Part shown: positions 17,645 to 26,379 of the stretch, one piece after another
Layout of the letters: every line of letters begins with the position of its first letter
Numbering within the stretch: position 1 is the first letter of the stretch
Notes under the pieces: generated by a model
Seen by the model: only the letters and a program-made list of their open reading frames with translations
The model's database searches: none
What the model was told of the DNA's origin: nothing
Source of the DNA: BCD1 sp965230565
Lineage (GTDB): Bacteria > Bacteroidota > Bacteroidia > Chitinophagales > Saprospiraceae
Assembly: GCA_965230565.1 (NCBI GenBank)
Contig: CBDDLH010000012.1
Location: 1 to 64,000, forward strand
Direction of reading: 5' to 3'
Length of the DNA: 64,000 nt
Program-made: the position numbers and the translations under genes

Positions 17645-18826
17645 CTACTCAAACATCACTTCCATGCACTGATGATAGATATTCGTTTTTTGCTCATTTT
17701 CATAAGTGGCAGTATTTGTCAAAAGGATAAAAGTAGCATCCTGTTCAGGAAAATATTGGGCGATGGAATAAAACCCGTAAATGCTTCCGGTGTGTCCCAC
17801 TGCATTTCCATATGGCGTAGTATAATGTTGTAACCCCGAACCGTTCTGAGTAAATGATAATGCATCATATCCCCAACCTTCCGGGAGGTCAAACCAATCG
17901 GTCATTTGCCCCAACGATTCAAAAGAAACCAGATCCCCTTTCATCAGACCCTCAAAAAACATCGCCAGGTCATAATTATTCATGACAATTCCTCCATCAC
18001 CTGTACCCAATTCATCCTTAAAAAGAAATTCGCTTTCCACAAGCTGACCGTTGCCATAAAGATCTGCATAACCTTTCACTACATCAGCAGGGATAGGGTC
18101 TTCCATATCGAAATAGGCACTGGTAAGAATAAGTGGAATAAAAATTTCTTCTTCATAAACCCTGTCCAGGGGTAAACCTGAAACATTTTCCAGAATCATA
18201 CCCAGTAATAAATAATTGGAATTGGAGTAATAATAAGCTTCACCGGGAGCATTGTTCGCGTCCAGACCATAAGCATATTCTAAAATATCTTCATGAAGCC
18301 ATTTGTTGTGTTTTTTATTTAAAATATCCAACAGGTACTGAAGGGTGTAGTAATCGGGAATACCACTGGTATGATTGAGCAACTGACCTATGGTCGCCTT
18401 ATCCGTATTTGCTACTTTTGCAACGACATCCTCATCCAGCCATTGATTTACAGGATCATCCAATGATATCAACCCTTCGTCTATATACCTGAATATGGCC
18501 GATGCTGTAAAAACTTTACTAATACTGGCGATCAGGAAGCGATTACAAGGTTGGACTTCAATGCTTGATGCAAGATCTGATTTCCCACTTGCACCCATCC
18601 ATAACCCGTGGGAATCTTTGACCAACAGGGTTGCACCGACCAGACCTTGTTTGATATTATTATCCAAAATAGTCTGGTAAACGGAGGCGTTAGGATGTAA
18701 TTCACTTGAATCCGGAAAGGTAAAATCACATTCGTATTTCACTGGCTCGAAAACCTCATCTTTTTCACAGGAAAAGCAAAAAACAAGCAGGCAGCAAGTT
18801 ACTAGTGTTATGGTTAACTTTTTCAT
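17645..18826 (-). CDS. serine hydrolase, class C beta-lactamase fold, lipoprotein
   Basis: 393 residues with lipobox CFSC (Cys20). All three class-C motifs are present: S101-I-S-K104, Y200-S-N202 and a late HTG (GHTGSIYGF). Homologues include D-Ala-D-Ala carboxypeptidases, EstB-type esterases and D-aminopeptidases; true beta-lactamase activity cannot be assumed. Its ATG lies 3 bp after the stop of a small outer-membrane protein gene, giving a two-gene operon behind operator (d). The arrangement copies that of the serine hydrolase at the left edge of the window. Confidence 0.92.
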   Translation of the reverse strand: MKKLTITLVTCCLLVFCFSCEKDEVFEPVKYECDFTFPDSSELHPNASVYQTILDNNIKQGLVGATLLVKDSHGLWMGASGKSDLASSIEVQPCNRFLIASISKVFTASAIFRYIDEGLISLDDPVNQWLDEDVVAKVANTDKATIGQLLNHTSGIPDYYTLQYLLDILNKKHNKWLHEDILEYAYGLDANNAPGEAYYYSNSNYLLLGMILENVSGLPLDRVYEEEIFIPLILTSAYFDMEDPIPADVVKGYADLYGNGQLVESEFLFKDELGTGDGGIVMNNYDLAMFFEGLMKGDLVSFESLGQMTDWFDLPEGWGYDALSFTQNGSGLQHYTTPYGNAVGHTGSIYGFYSIAQYFPEQDATFILLTNTATYENEQKTNIYHQCMEVMFE

Positions 18827-18829
18827 GTC

Positions 18830-19393
18830 TTATAATTTTATAATTACACCAAGTTTTAAAAATGAATGAACGATAACAGGAACACCATTAGCAAATGGAG
18901 TTTCAACTATGAATTCCTGCCTGACAAATGGTTTGACTTTTTCCGGTTTAATCCAAGTGGCGCCTATTCCGAGTCCACCAATGAGATGTGGTCTTCCCCA
19001 TTGTTTTATCTTGTTAAATTCTCCAGACTCTTCGTCCAAGCTGTATAATTCTCCTGGATAAAAAGAGTGCAAATAACCCAAACTTGTAGAAAGGTCGAGT
19101 GTCATAACAGATTTAATTACCGGGCGAAAAAGGTATTCACCTCGTATAAAAACGCCGCTTTCTACTCTTGCATGATGAAAATACCCCGCTGATAGATTTA
19201 GATTCCGGATGGATTTTTCTTTTTGGGTTTCCTTAAGAGTCACCCCCACTTCAAACCCAGGGTGGACAGGTATAAATCTTGTAAACGGAAAGGCGATACT
19301 TTCATTTATAACGGACACTGAAATACGTTCAATGTTTTGTCCATAAACATTGCCCCAACAGGCAATCAGAAATACTATTATTATTTTTTTCAT
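18830..19393 (-). CDS. small outer-membrane protein
   Basis: 187 residues from the ATG at 19393, which begins a clear signal peptide (MKKIIIVFLIACWGNVYGQ). The frame stays open 19 codons further upstream, but the -7 box at 19424-19417 places the transcript start near 19410, so only the ATG at 19393 fits. The mature part alternates hydrophobic and polar residues and has glycine/aromatic turns (GVFIRGEYLFRP, GGLGIGATWI), like a small beta-barrel. No family is recognised. It is first in the operon with the serine hydrolase. Confidence 0.75.
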   Translation of the reverse strand: MKKIIIVFLIACWGNVYGQNIERISVSVINESIAFPFTRFIPVHPGFEVGVTLKETQKEKSIRNLNLSAGYFHHARVESGVFIRGEYLFRPVIKSVMTLDLSTSLGYLHSFYPGELYSLDEESGEFNKIKQWGRPHLIGGLGIGATWIKPEKVKPFVRQEFIVETPFANGVPVIVHSFLKLGVIIKL

Positions 19394-19416
19394 CAGTCTT
19401 AATTTTATTTTTACCC

Positions 19417-19462
19417 CAAAGTTATGGGCTCTGTAATCAGCTGGCACCACTTAATTAAGTAG
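19417..19462 (-). promoter_or_regulatory. promoter with operator copy (d)
   Basis: CCACT-TAATTA-AGTAG at 19447-19462 (one base off the consensus in the proximal arm), 22 nt, then the -7 box TAACTTTG (19424-19417). It drives the outer-membrane protein/serine hydrolase operon. Confidence 0.68.
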
Positions 19463-19477
19463 GTTTGAATTTTCGTT

Positions 19478-20008
19478 TTAAAACCACCAGCCCAAATTGA
19501 CCTTAAAGCCAAAGTGAGGGCCCCATTCTTCAGCAAGTTCATCATGGACAAATAAGGTAGAACCATACTCCACATGCATAGACATGCCAAAATTCTCTCC
19601 CATCAAAAAGGAGTAACCAACCTGACCAGCCAAATTATAAGTATTGTGATTGCCAAGTACATTCCGGCTCAACCCTAAATAAGGAGAAATAAAAAGCCCT
19701 TGAGATTTTTGTGTAATCGAATCTTTTCGTTTAAAATAAACGGGAGCGGACAGGTTAATTCCCAGGTCTGAAAATTGTGATTTCCCGCCAAAGCGAAAAT
19801 TTCCCAACGTGGACAATCTGAAATCCACCCGACGGGATAAAGGTACCTGAATAACGAAAGGTATGATGTTCAGGTCAAACTCTCCTTTGTCATAAAATTC
19901 CTCCTTGGTAAGTTGCGGGGAGAATCCTAAAAAAACAGGACGTCTTTCCTGTGCATGAGATGCCAGGGTAATAAGAAGAGCAGTAATGGTTATCAGTATT
20001 CGTTTCAT
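19478..20008 (-). CDS. small outer-membrane protein
   Basis: 176 residues from the ATG at 20008, opening with a signal peptide (MKRILITITALLITLASHAQ). An upstream ATG at 20032 would lie on the -7 box and is excluded. The mature protein shows beta-barrel character (FRFGGKSQFSDLGINLSAP, LFISPYLGLSR, FGMSMHVEYG) and ends in the aromatic GFKVNLGWWF, typical of an outer-membrane insertion signal. It has its own promoter with operator copy (e), and the next promoter lies just after its stop. Confidence 0.75.
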   Translation of the reverse strand: MKRILITITALLITLASHAQERRPVFLGFSPQLTKEEFYDKGEFDLNIIPFVIQVPLSRRVDFRLSTLGNFRFGGKSQFSDLGINLSAPVYFKRKDSITQKSQGLFISPYLGLSRNVLGNHNTYNLAGQVGYSFLMGENFGMSMHVEYGSTLFVHDELAEEWGPHFGFKVNLGWWF

Positions 20009-20031
20009 TTTCAACATCTTTTTGTTTGACA

Positions 20032-20077
20032 CAAATTTATGTTGATTGAAACCGTTGCGACCTACTGGATTTAGTAG
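20032..20077 (-). promoter_or_regulatory. promoter with operator copy (e)
   Basis: CTACT-GGATTT-AGTAG at 20062-20077, 22 nt, then the perfect -7 box TAAATTTG (20039-20032). The operator ends 5 bp before the stop codon of the upstream FMN-binding protein gene. Confidence 0.72.
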
Positions 20078-20081
20078 TTAT

Positions 20082-20531
20082 TTATTTTTCCCAAACCAGG
20101 CGTTTCCCAAAACCGAGCTTATTATCCGTAAGTTTAACATGGGTCAGTTCCACTACGGCAATGTCTCCATCCATAGCCTTTGCAAAAGGAAATTTTTTGT
20201 AATACCGTTTGGTTGCTTTTTTGATTTTTTCCTCATCCTCAATAACCATTTTCCCTTGAAATTGAATACCAATTACGATACCTTTTTTTTGCTTATCAGG
20301 CAAAACACTTCCTGCCACCCAAAGCTGCTTCATGGCCTCCTTCATGTGTCTGCTATCCATATCGGTTTTGAAGACCAGCAATTTAAACTCTTTCTCAAGG
20401 GCATAATAACAACTGGCACACCAGGGAACATCGTTCTCAGAAGTGGCAAAATTCAATACTGTCTGGTCTTTTACAAATGACCAAATTCTTTTTTGTTCCT
20501 TTTCAGTGAGAGGCTTTTTTTGTTTAGACAT
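20082..20531 (-). CDS. pyridoxamine 5'-phosphate oxidase-like FMN-binding protein (YhbP/UPF0306 type)
   Basis: 149 residues with the split-barrel flavin-binding fold: TVLNFATSENDVPWCASCYYA at the N-terminus, then KLLVFKTDMDSRHMKEA and VIGIQFQGKMV. This matches the YhbP (UPF0306) branch of the PNPOx-like family, small FMN or F420-type proteins whose reactions are mostly unknown. It has no signal peptide and is cytoplasmic. It does not share the operator motif of its downstream neighbours. Confidence 0.8.
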   Translation of the reverse strand: MSKQKKPLTEKEQKRIWSFVKDQTVLNFATSENDVPWCASCYYALEKEFKLLVFKTDMDSRHMKEAMKQLWVAGSVLPDKQKKGIVIGIQFQGKMVIEDEEKIKKATKRYYKKFPFAKAMDGDIAVVELTHVKLTDNKLGFGKRLVWEK

Positions 20532-20648
20532 TCGTCTTGGTTTTACTCAAAAAACATTGAATTTATACCTCGTAAATTTACCGTTTTAAAAGCTGAAAAA
20601 GAAGCTACTTTCTAATAATTGGGAATCAAAATTCTACGATGGGCCCTT

Positions 20649-21173
20649 TTAATTTTTCAAAATCTCTTCCGGAACCGGATGCTCCGGAGTAGGAATCTCG
20701 TTGACGATAGCAACTATCTTCCACTGACCACCTTTTTTCAACAATTGGAAACTATCCACCCCTTTCTGCGGTGGTCGTCCCCATCCGGGAATGCTTGCTT
20801 CATAAACCACCCAGCAATGGGCCACATCTCCCATCTCCACCATTTTCAAACTAATGATCTTTTCAACAAAACCAGTCTGATCCACTTTGGCCTGGTCAAT
20901 GAAGTTTTGAAAATCTTCCACAAAACCTTCTCTGGAAAAAATACTGTGAGATGTTTTTGTAGCACGCAAAACAATGACAGCTTCTTCAACAAATAAAGAT
21001 TTAACGACTTCCCAGTCCGGCGTTTCCCCTGCTTCAAAAGTAACGAGGTCGTATAATTGCCTGACAACCTGCTCCGCTGTTACGGTTTCTGAAGAATCGT
21101 TAGTAGTTTGACTTAAAACCTGCCCTGTTTCGAAAAACAAAAGACATAAAACAAAAATGGAAATCCTTTTCAT
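20649..21173 (-). CDS. secreted NTF2-like (SnoaL/DUF4440-like) protein
   Basis: 174 residues from the ATG at 21173, which starts a signal peptide (MKRISIFVLCLLFFETGQVLSQ). The mature part has the cone-shaped NTF2-like pattern: an N-terminal helix (VVRQLYDLVTF), PDWEVVKSLFVEEAVIV, then strands with VAHCWVVYEA and VDSFQLLKKGGQWKIVAI. The family covers enzymes and binding proteins; nothing identifies a substrate. It stands alone between palindromic spacers. Confidence 0.78.
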   Translation of the reverse strand: MKRISIFVLCLLFFETGQVLSQTTNDSSETVTAEQVVRQLYDLVTFEAGETPDWEVVKSLFVEEAVIVLRATKTSHSIFSREGFVEDFQNFIDQAKVDQTGFVEKIISLKMVEMGDVAHCWVVYEASIPGWGRPPQKGVDSFQLLKKGGQWKIVAIVNEIPTPEHPVPEEILKN

Positions 21174-21241
21174 AAGTGACCTATTTATTAGCAAAGGGAT
21201 TTAATCAACTTTTGATCATCATGCTCTATTTTGGACTGGCT

Positions 21242-21277
21242 CAGTGACGGCCTCACTCTAGAGTGAGGCCGTCACTG
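21242..21277. repeat. 36-bp perfect palindrome
   Basis: The two 18-bp halves are exact reverse complements, with centre TCTAGA and arms beginning CAGTGACGGCC. It lies between the stop of the dienoyl-CoA reductase gene and the start of the NTF2-like gene. Neither strand has a T run after it, so it is not a standard terminator. Confidence 0.85.
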
Positions 21278-21428
21278 CCCCCAAACCCCCGTTTATATAT
21301 AAAAGCCGTGGGACTTGAAAACGTGACAATTTTTAGGTGACTTTTTTCAAATTTCACAAAAATTTCTTTGAAAATTGGCCCATTTCCGGGAATTAGCAAC
21401 GAATTCTATGTTTTCAAAAACACAATTT

Positions 21429-23453
21429 CTAAACTTCAGCTGCTAGTTCCGCAGCCTGTCGAATAGCTCTCTTCGCATCAATTTCCCTTGCTTCAAAAGC
21501 GCCGCCAATCAGGTAAGACTTAACGCCTTGTTCCTTCAGTTGATCATGAAGTTCATTGAATGACACCTGCCCGGCACAGATGACAATGGTATCAACATCC
21601 AGCACCGTTGTTTTGCCACGAGATTCAATATGCAAGCCTTGGTCATCGATGCGCTGATAAGTAACGTTATTCATCATGGTCACTTCTTTCTTGACCAAAG
21701 CCGCACGATGAATCCAACCGGTTGTTTTACCCAACTTTGCGCCCATTTTCCCTTTGGATCTTTGCATCATCCATATTTTGCGCGGAGAGGTTTCCTGCGC
21801 CGGTTCTTTAAGGGCGCCGCCGGTAAGATAATCCATATCCACACCCCATTCTTCCATAAAAGCTTTTGTGTTAAGACTCGTAGGTTCTCCCTGATGACTG
21901 AGGAATTCAGCAACATCAAACCCTATACCTCCCGCACCGATGATGGCCACCTTTTCTCCAGCTTTCACTTTTCCTGTCAACACATCCACATAGGAGCAAA
22001 CTTTCTCGTGATCGATACCGGGCATATCTATCTTTCTCGGTAAAATCCCCGTAGCTACCACAACCTCATCAAAACCATTCTGATCATAAACGTCCTTCCC
22101 AAACCGTGTATTGAGATGCAGTTGAACACCTGTTTCCTCAATTCTTGTATTGAAATAACGAATCGTTTCATGGAATTCTTCCTTACCGGGAATTTGCTTC
22201 GCCAGGTTAAGTTGTCCTCCGATTTCAGGAGAGGCTTCAAACAAATGAACCTCATGTCCTCTTTCCGCTGCAAGTGTTGCAAAGGTCAATCCCGCAGGAC
22301 CGGCACCGACCACGGCAAGTTTTTTATTTTTGGCGGTAGCCGGGAAATTCAATTCCGTTTCATAACAAGCTCTCGGATTGACCAGACAAGTTGCTCTTGT
22401 ATTTTTAAATACGTGGTCCAAACAGGCCTGATTACAAGCAATACAGGTGTTGATGGATTCCGGTTTACCGGCTTTCGCTTTGTTCACAAAATCTGGATCT
22501 GCCAGGAAGGGTCTTGCCATAGAAACCATATCAGCATGTCCATCGGCGAGTATTTGTTCGGCCAGTTCAGGAGTATTGATCCTGTTGGTCGTAATGAGCG
22601 GGATATTCACCTCACCCATCATTCTTTTGGTCACCCAACTGAATCCTCCACGGGGCACCATCGTTGCAATGGTAGGAACCCTTGCCTCATGCCAGCCAAT
22701 CCCGGTATTGATGATCGTCGCTCCGGCTTTTTCGATGGCTTTCGCCAAAATGACGACTTCTTCCCAGGTACTTCCGTCGGACACGAGGTCAAGCATGGAT
22801 AAGCGGTAGATGATAATGAAGTTCTCTCCAACCGCCTCTCTTGTCCTCCGAACAATTTCAATAGGGAACTTGATCCTGTTTTCATAGGTACCGCCCCATT
22901 CATCCGTCCGTTTATTGGTTTTTTTTACGATGAACTGATTGATCAAATATCCTTCAGAGCCCATGATCTCCACTCCGTCGTATCCGGCTTCCTTCGCCAG
23001 GGTAGCAGTTCTGACGAAATCGGCTATGGTTTTTTCAACTCCTCTTGAACTGAGGGCCTTTGGCCTAAAAGGCGTGATCGGTGATTTTATAGCAGAAGGT
23101 GCTACATTAAAGGGGTGATACCCGTAACGCCCCGTATGAAGGATCTGCATACAAATTTTGCCTCCTTCCCCGTGAACAGCATCGGTAACCACCTTGTGTT
23201 TTTTCGCCTGCCTTGAGGTTGTCAATTGTCCCGCAAATGGCGAAACCCATCCTGCCCTGCTTGGCGCGATCCCTCCGGTAACCATCAACCCTACACCACC
23301 TTTTGCCCGTTCTGCAAAATAGGCAGCCATCTTTTCAAACCCGCCCCTGGCTTCTTCCAGACCGGTATGCATTGATCCCATTAAAACACGATTTTTCAAT
23401 TGGGTAAACCCAAGATCAAGGGGTGCCAGCAGGTGCGGATAAGGATTTGACAT
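21429..23453 (-). CDS. fadH: 2,4-dienoyl-CoA reductase-like FMN/4Fe-4S/FAD oxidoreductase
   Basis: 674 residues from the ATG at 23453 (the frame is open further up, but this start aligns with the family; E. coli FadH has 672). The N-terminal half is an old-yellow-enzyme TIM barrel (KNRVLMGSMHTGLEE, GGKICMQILHTGRYGY, YDGVEIMGSEGYLINQF). A 4Fe-4S cluster motif CIACNQACLDH with a fourth Cys about 12 residues later follows. The C-terminal half has FAD (VVGAGPAGLTFA) and NAD(P) (GAGGIGFDVA) folds. The known role is reduction of 2,4-dienoyl-CoA during beta-oxidation of unsaturated fatty acids. Upstream, TATCTTTA (23482-23475) is a weak -7 candidate. Confidence 0.9.
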   Translation of the reverse strand: MSNPYPHLLAPLDLGFTQLKNRVLMGSMHTGLEEARGGFEKMAAYFAERAKGGVGLMVTGGIAPSRAGWVSPFAGQLTTSRQAKKHKVVTDAVHGEGGKICMQILHTGRYGYHPFNVAPSAIKSPITPFRPKALSSRGVEKTIADFVRTATLAKEAGYDGVEIMGSEGYLINQFIVKKTNKRTDEWGGTYENRIKFPIEIVRRTREAVGENFIIIYRLSMLDLVSDGSTWEEVVILAKAIEKAGATIINTGIGWHEARVPTIATMVPRGGFSWVTKRMMGEVNIPLITTNRINTPELAEQILADGHADMVSMARPFLADPDFVNKAKAGKPESINTCIACNQACLDHVFKNTRATCLVNPRACYETELNFPATAKNKKLAVVGAGPAGLTFATLAAERGHEVHLFEASPEIGGQLNLAKQIPGKEEFHETIRYFNTRIEETGVQLHLNTRFGKDVYDQNGFDEVVVATGILPRKIDMPGIDHEKVCSYVDVLTGKVKAGEKVAIIGAGGIGFDVAEFLSHQGEPTSLNTKAFMEEWGVDMDYLTGGALKEPAQETSPRKIWMMQRSKGKMGAKLGKTTGWIHRAALVKKEVTMMNNVTYQRIDDQGLHIESRGKTTVLDVDTIVICAGQVSFNELHDQLKEQGVKSYLIGGAFEAREIDAKRAIRQAAELAAEV

Positions 23454-23511
23454 GATGCTTATTATTGTTTTGCCTAAAGATAGGGATGAATTTGGAAAGA
23501 GTACCAGTTTG

Positions 23512-23550
23512 CAGTCTACAGTCTTCAGACCTAAGTCCACAGTCTGTAGT
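23512..23550 (+). repeat. 7-bp tandem repeat CAGTCTN
   Basis: Heptads CAGTCTA, CAGTCTT, CAGACCT, AAGTCCA, CAGTCTG in the spacer upstream of the dienoyl-CoA reductase gene. The period matches the GGTTGCT repeats elsewhere but the unit sequence differs. Confidence 0.7.
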
Positions 23551-23598
23551 TATAGACAAAAGGAATGGATATTGGGGGTAATTCGAAAGACAGCTTGT

Positions 23599-24276
23599 TC
23601 AATTGGGCTTTAATGAAAATATCTTAACATTTAATTGAACGTTTTTAAACAAACGATCACAATCGGGCCTTGTCGCTGGGTCGTGCATACCTCTAACATA
23701 ATCCCCAAAATATCGATACCTTTTAATCTGCCTCCTCAACCTTTTGTTTGAATACAGATCAGGAAAACCCTCTTTTAAAAATTGAAGCACATCGGTAATG
23801 TCATCTCCTGCCTTCCTACAATTTAAGTAATCAAAAAAAACGATTTCCTCACCGTAAATTATAAGAATATGGCTAAAAGTGTAAGGAACTATTACATTTG
23901 AAAAATGATAGACATGTTTGTCCAAAAACTTTATTTGCTTCCTATTATAGTTGTTATTCTTGGGAGAAGTAAGGTCAAATATGCTTATGTAATGATTGAA
24001 GAATTCTCGCTTTCCTTTTCGGCCAGTCAATTCTGTCCTTGACTTATAACTGTTTGGATAAATTTTATAATCATTTAAACAAATAGAAACAATGGAATCA
24101 CGTATTTCTTTTATTCGCAAACTATCAAACAGTTTGTTTTCATCTCCGTCCAGGCAGATCAAATTATTAGCTTTCTGTGGATGAGTTATTATTGTCTTTT
24201 CAACTGATGAACAACTCCCCATGTAAATGATAAAGCTCAAGAATAGCGGACCTGTAATTTTAAAAGACCTTTTCAT
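23599..24276 (-). CDS. orphan lipoprotein, function unknown
   Basis: 225 residues with a lipoprotein leader (IIYMGSC, Cys22). The rest is rich in Lys, Arg, Asn and Ile and contains LSICLNDYKIYPNS-like and HILIIYGEEIVFFDYLN segments. No family is recognised. It appears more AT-rich than its neighbours, which may hint at later acquisition, but no mobile element is adjacent. Confidence 0.65.
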   Translation of the reverse strand: MKRSFKITGPLFLSFIIYMGSCSSVEKTIITHPQKANNLICLDGDENKLFDSLRIKEIRDSIVSICLNDYKIYPNSYKSRTELTGRKGKREFFNHYISIFDLTSPKNNNYNRKQIKFLDKHVYHFSNVIVPYTFSHILIIYGEEIVFFDYLNCRKAGDDITDVLQFLKEGFPDLYSNKRLRRQIKRYRYFGDYVRGMHDPATRPDCDRLFKNVQLNVKIFSLKPN

Positions 24277-24335
24277 AATGGAATTTCAAATGGTTTATTA
24301 AGAACATGAGAATAAAAGAATTGAGAACAGACGTG

Positions 24336-24359
24336 GCAGAACAGCAAAACAGCAGAACC
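24336..24359 (+). repeat. 8-bp tandem repeat GCARAACA in a repeat-rich spacer
   Basis: GCAGAACA, GCAAAACA, GCAGAACC. The 232-bp spacer 24277-24508 holds further short repeated words (CCTGCCTGCTG, GAACTCTTGGAAC, AACAGCTCG) but no open reading frame with support. Confidence 0.6.
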
Positions 24360-24508
24360 TGCCTTACTGCGACAGCAGGCAAGGTATCCAATATCCAACC
24401 TGCCTGCTGACCACAGGAAGACAGGTGTAGAAGTTTTGAAACCCCTTGAACTCTTGGAACACGTAAAACAGTGAGCTTGCGAACTCTGAAACAGCTCGCT
24501 TCACGAGC

Positions 24509-26377
24509 CTATTCCTCCGGAATATCCTCCAGCAACACCGCATCCAGCATGCGCTGTTCGAGCCATTTCCGGTAAGGTGTGATCTCTCCGCGGATATACT
24601 TTTCAATGATAAGACTGGCAATTGGGGCAGCGTAGGTTCCTCCGAATCCACTATTCTCAATATAAACGGCGATAGCAATTTTGGGGTCATCCTTGGGAGC
24701 AAAGGCAAAAAAGATGGAGTGGTCTTTGCGGCTTCCCTGGTTATTTTCGGCTGTTCCTGTTTTCCCGCAAATCGGCAAGTCCCAGATAAAGGCATTTACT
24801 GCTGTTCCGCCCATTACGGCTTTCTGCATTCCGTCTATTACCGGACCGAAATGTACATCATCTATACCGACCTCGATTTTTTCATAAATTCTATCTTCCA
24901 CCACATTACCTTCCGCATCTTTTATATCATTTACCAGGTGAGGTGTATAATAATGTCCACGATTGGCAATTATCGCCGCAAGATTGGCCATCTGAATATT
25001 GGTCATAAGCAACTCCCCCTGTCCGATCCCCATCGAACGTAGCCAAATGGAATACCAGTGAATTTCATTTTCATAGACCTTATCGAAATATTCCACTGTC
25101 GGATAATTCCCTTTTTTCTCCCCGGGAAAATCAAGCCCCAATCTTTTTCCCAGGCCAAACCTATCAAGATAATCATTAAACTTATCAAGACCTTTTCGGG
25201 GGGTCAGATACCCGTATTGATCAATAATTTCCCTGTAAACAGTAACAAAATAAGCATTACAGGAATGCTGAATTGCTGAAGAAACATTTGTACAGGTAGG
25301 ATGAGCATGGCATCCGGTAAGCAACTGTCCATTGTAGTAATATCCCATATTACAGGTGACCGTTCTATTGGGATTCAGCAAACCTTCCTGCATGGCCACC
25401 AGCGCCACCACTGATTTAAAAAGTGAACCCGGAGGATACTGTGCAGAAGTCGCCCGATTGATAAATGGTTTATTCGGATCCAGTCGCAGGGTATCAAATG
25501 CTGCTCCTCTTGTTCTTCCAATAGACAAAACGTTTGGATCATAGGATGGAGCACTTACCATAGTGAGAATCTCTCCAGTATTCGGATCCAGGGCAACGAT
25601 ACTTCCCGCTTTATTCTGCATGAGTTCTTCGGCATAAGCCTGTAGCTCAATATCCAAAGTGGTCACGAGATCCAACCCTGATCGAGGATCGATATCCAGC
25701 GCACCATCCTGATAGGAATCCACTTCCCGCCCCATACTGTTTTTGAGAATTCGCCGAACCCCCTTTTGCCCCCGGAGGTAGTATTCATTATACCTTTCAA
25801 GACCTGATGAACCAATATAATCCCCTGGTTTATAAATCTCGGAAGAGTCTTTTACCTCTTTTGCATTTACTTCCCTAATATTTCCAAGCACGTGAGCCGC
25901 ATAGGGAAAAGGATAACTGCGAACATTCCTCTGCTGAACATAAAATCCAGGGAATTCATATAAACTCTCCTGAAACCGGGTATAAACTTCCGGCGAAATA
26001 TTCGTCATGAAAACAAAAGGAACTCTTTTGCTGAACCGAGGACTTCTCCAGTCTTTATTAATGGATTTTTTAAAATAGTCCTTATCTATACTCAGCAACT
26101 GGCAGAACTTTGCCGTATCCATCTCCGGATCTACCTGGTTATACGTAACGAGTAGATCGTACATCGGTTCATTATTTACCAGCAACTTTCCTGTTCGGTC
26201 ATAAATTCCTCCACGGGAAGGATATAAAATTCGATTTCCGGTCGATACAGCATCAGCTCTTCTACGATAGGTATCGTCAATAACCTGAATAAACAATGCT
26301 CTGCCTATCAGTACGACAGCCGCCAGAGCAAACATTGCCTGAATGTAAAATTGCCGGTCACGAAGATTCCCAATCAA
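24509..26377 (-). CDS. mrdA: penicillin-binding protein 2 (transpeptidase of the rod complex)
   Basis: 622 residues, the usual length for PBP2. A short cytoplasmic tail and membrane helix (residues about 13-30) precede the PBP dimerisation region, then the transpeptidase domain with SxxK in PPGSLFKS (about 318-321), SCN (about 370) and KTGT (about 537). It crosslinks peptidoglycan during elongation together with MreBCD/RodA. The start is a TTG two bases after the mreD stop; no in-frame ATG precedes the membrane helix. It is last in the mreB-mreC-mreD-mrdA cluster, and rodA does not follow here. Confidence 0.95.
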   Translation of the reverse strand: MIGNLRDRQFYIQAMFALAAVVLIGRALFIQVIDDTYRRRADAVSTGNRILYPSRGGIYDRTGKLLVNNEPMYDLLVTYNQVDPEMDTAKFCQLLSIDKDYFKKSINKDWRSPRFSKRVPFVFMTNISPEVYTRFQESLYEFPGFYVQQRNVRSYPFPYAAHVLGNIREVNAKEVKDSSEIYKPGDYIGSSGLERYNEYYLRGQKGVRRILKNSMGREVDSYQDGALDIDPRSGLDLVTTLDIELQAYAEELMQNKAGSIVALDPNTGEILTMVSAPSYDPNVLSIGRTRGAAFDTLRLDPNKPFINRATSAQYPPGSLFKSVVALVAMQEGLLNPNRTVTCNMGYYYNGQLLTGCHAHPTCTNVSSAIQHSCNAYFVTVYREIIDQYGYLTPRKGLDKFNDYLDRFGLGKRLGLDFPGEKKGNYPTVEYFDKVYENEIHWYSIWLRSMGIGQGELLMTNIQMANLAAIIANRGHYYTPHLVNDIKDAEGNVVEDRIYEKIEVGIDDVHFGPVIDGMQKAVMGGTAVNAFIWDLPICGKTGTAENNQGSRKDHSIFFAFAPKDDPKIAIAVYIENSGFGGTYAAPIASLIIEKYIRGEITPYRKWLEQRMLDAVLLEDIPEE

Positions 26378-26379
26378 AT

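Noticed and set aside
17645..18826. Antibiotic-resistance beta-lactamase
   Set aside because: The class-C fold is shared by many esterases and peptidases; the lipoprotein form and operon context do not support a resistance role.
21242..21277. Rho-independent terminator
   Set aside because: Perfect stem but no T run on either strand.
22116..22802. Open frame opposite the fadH-like gene
   Set aside because: The plus-strand translation is low in structure, rich in Cys/His by chance and overlaps the FAD and iron-sulfur regions of a clear enzyme.
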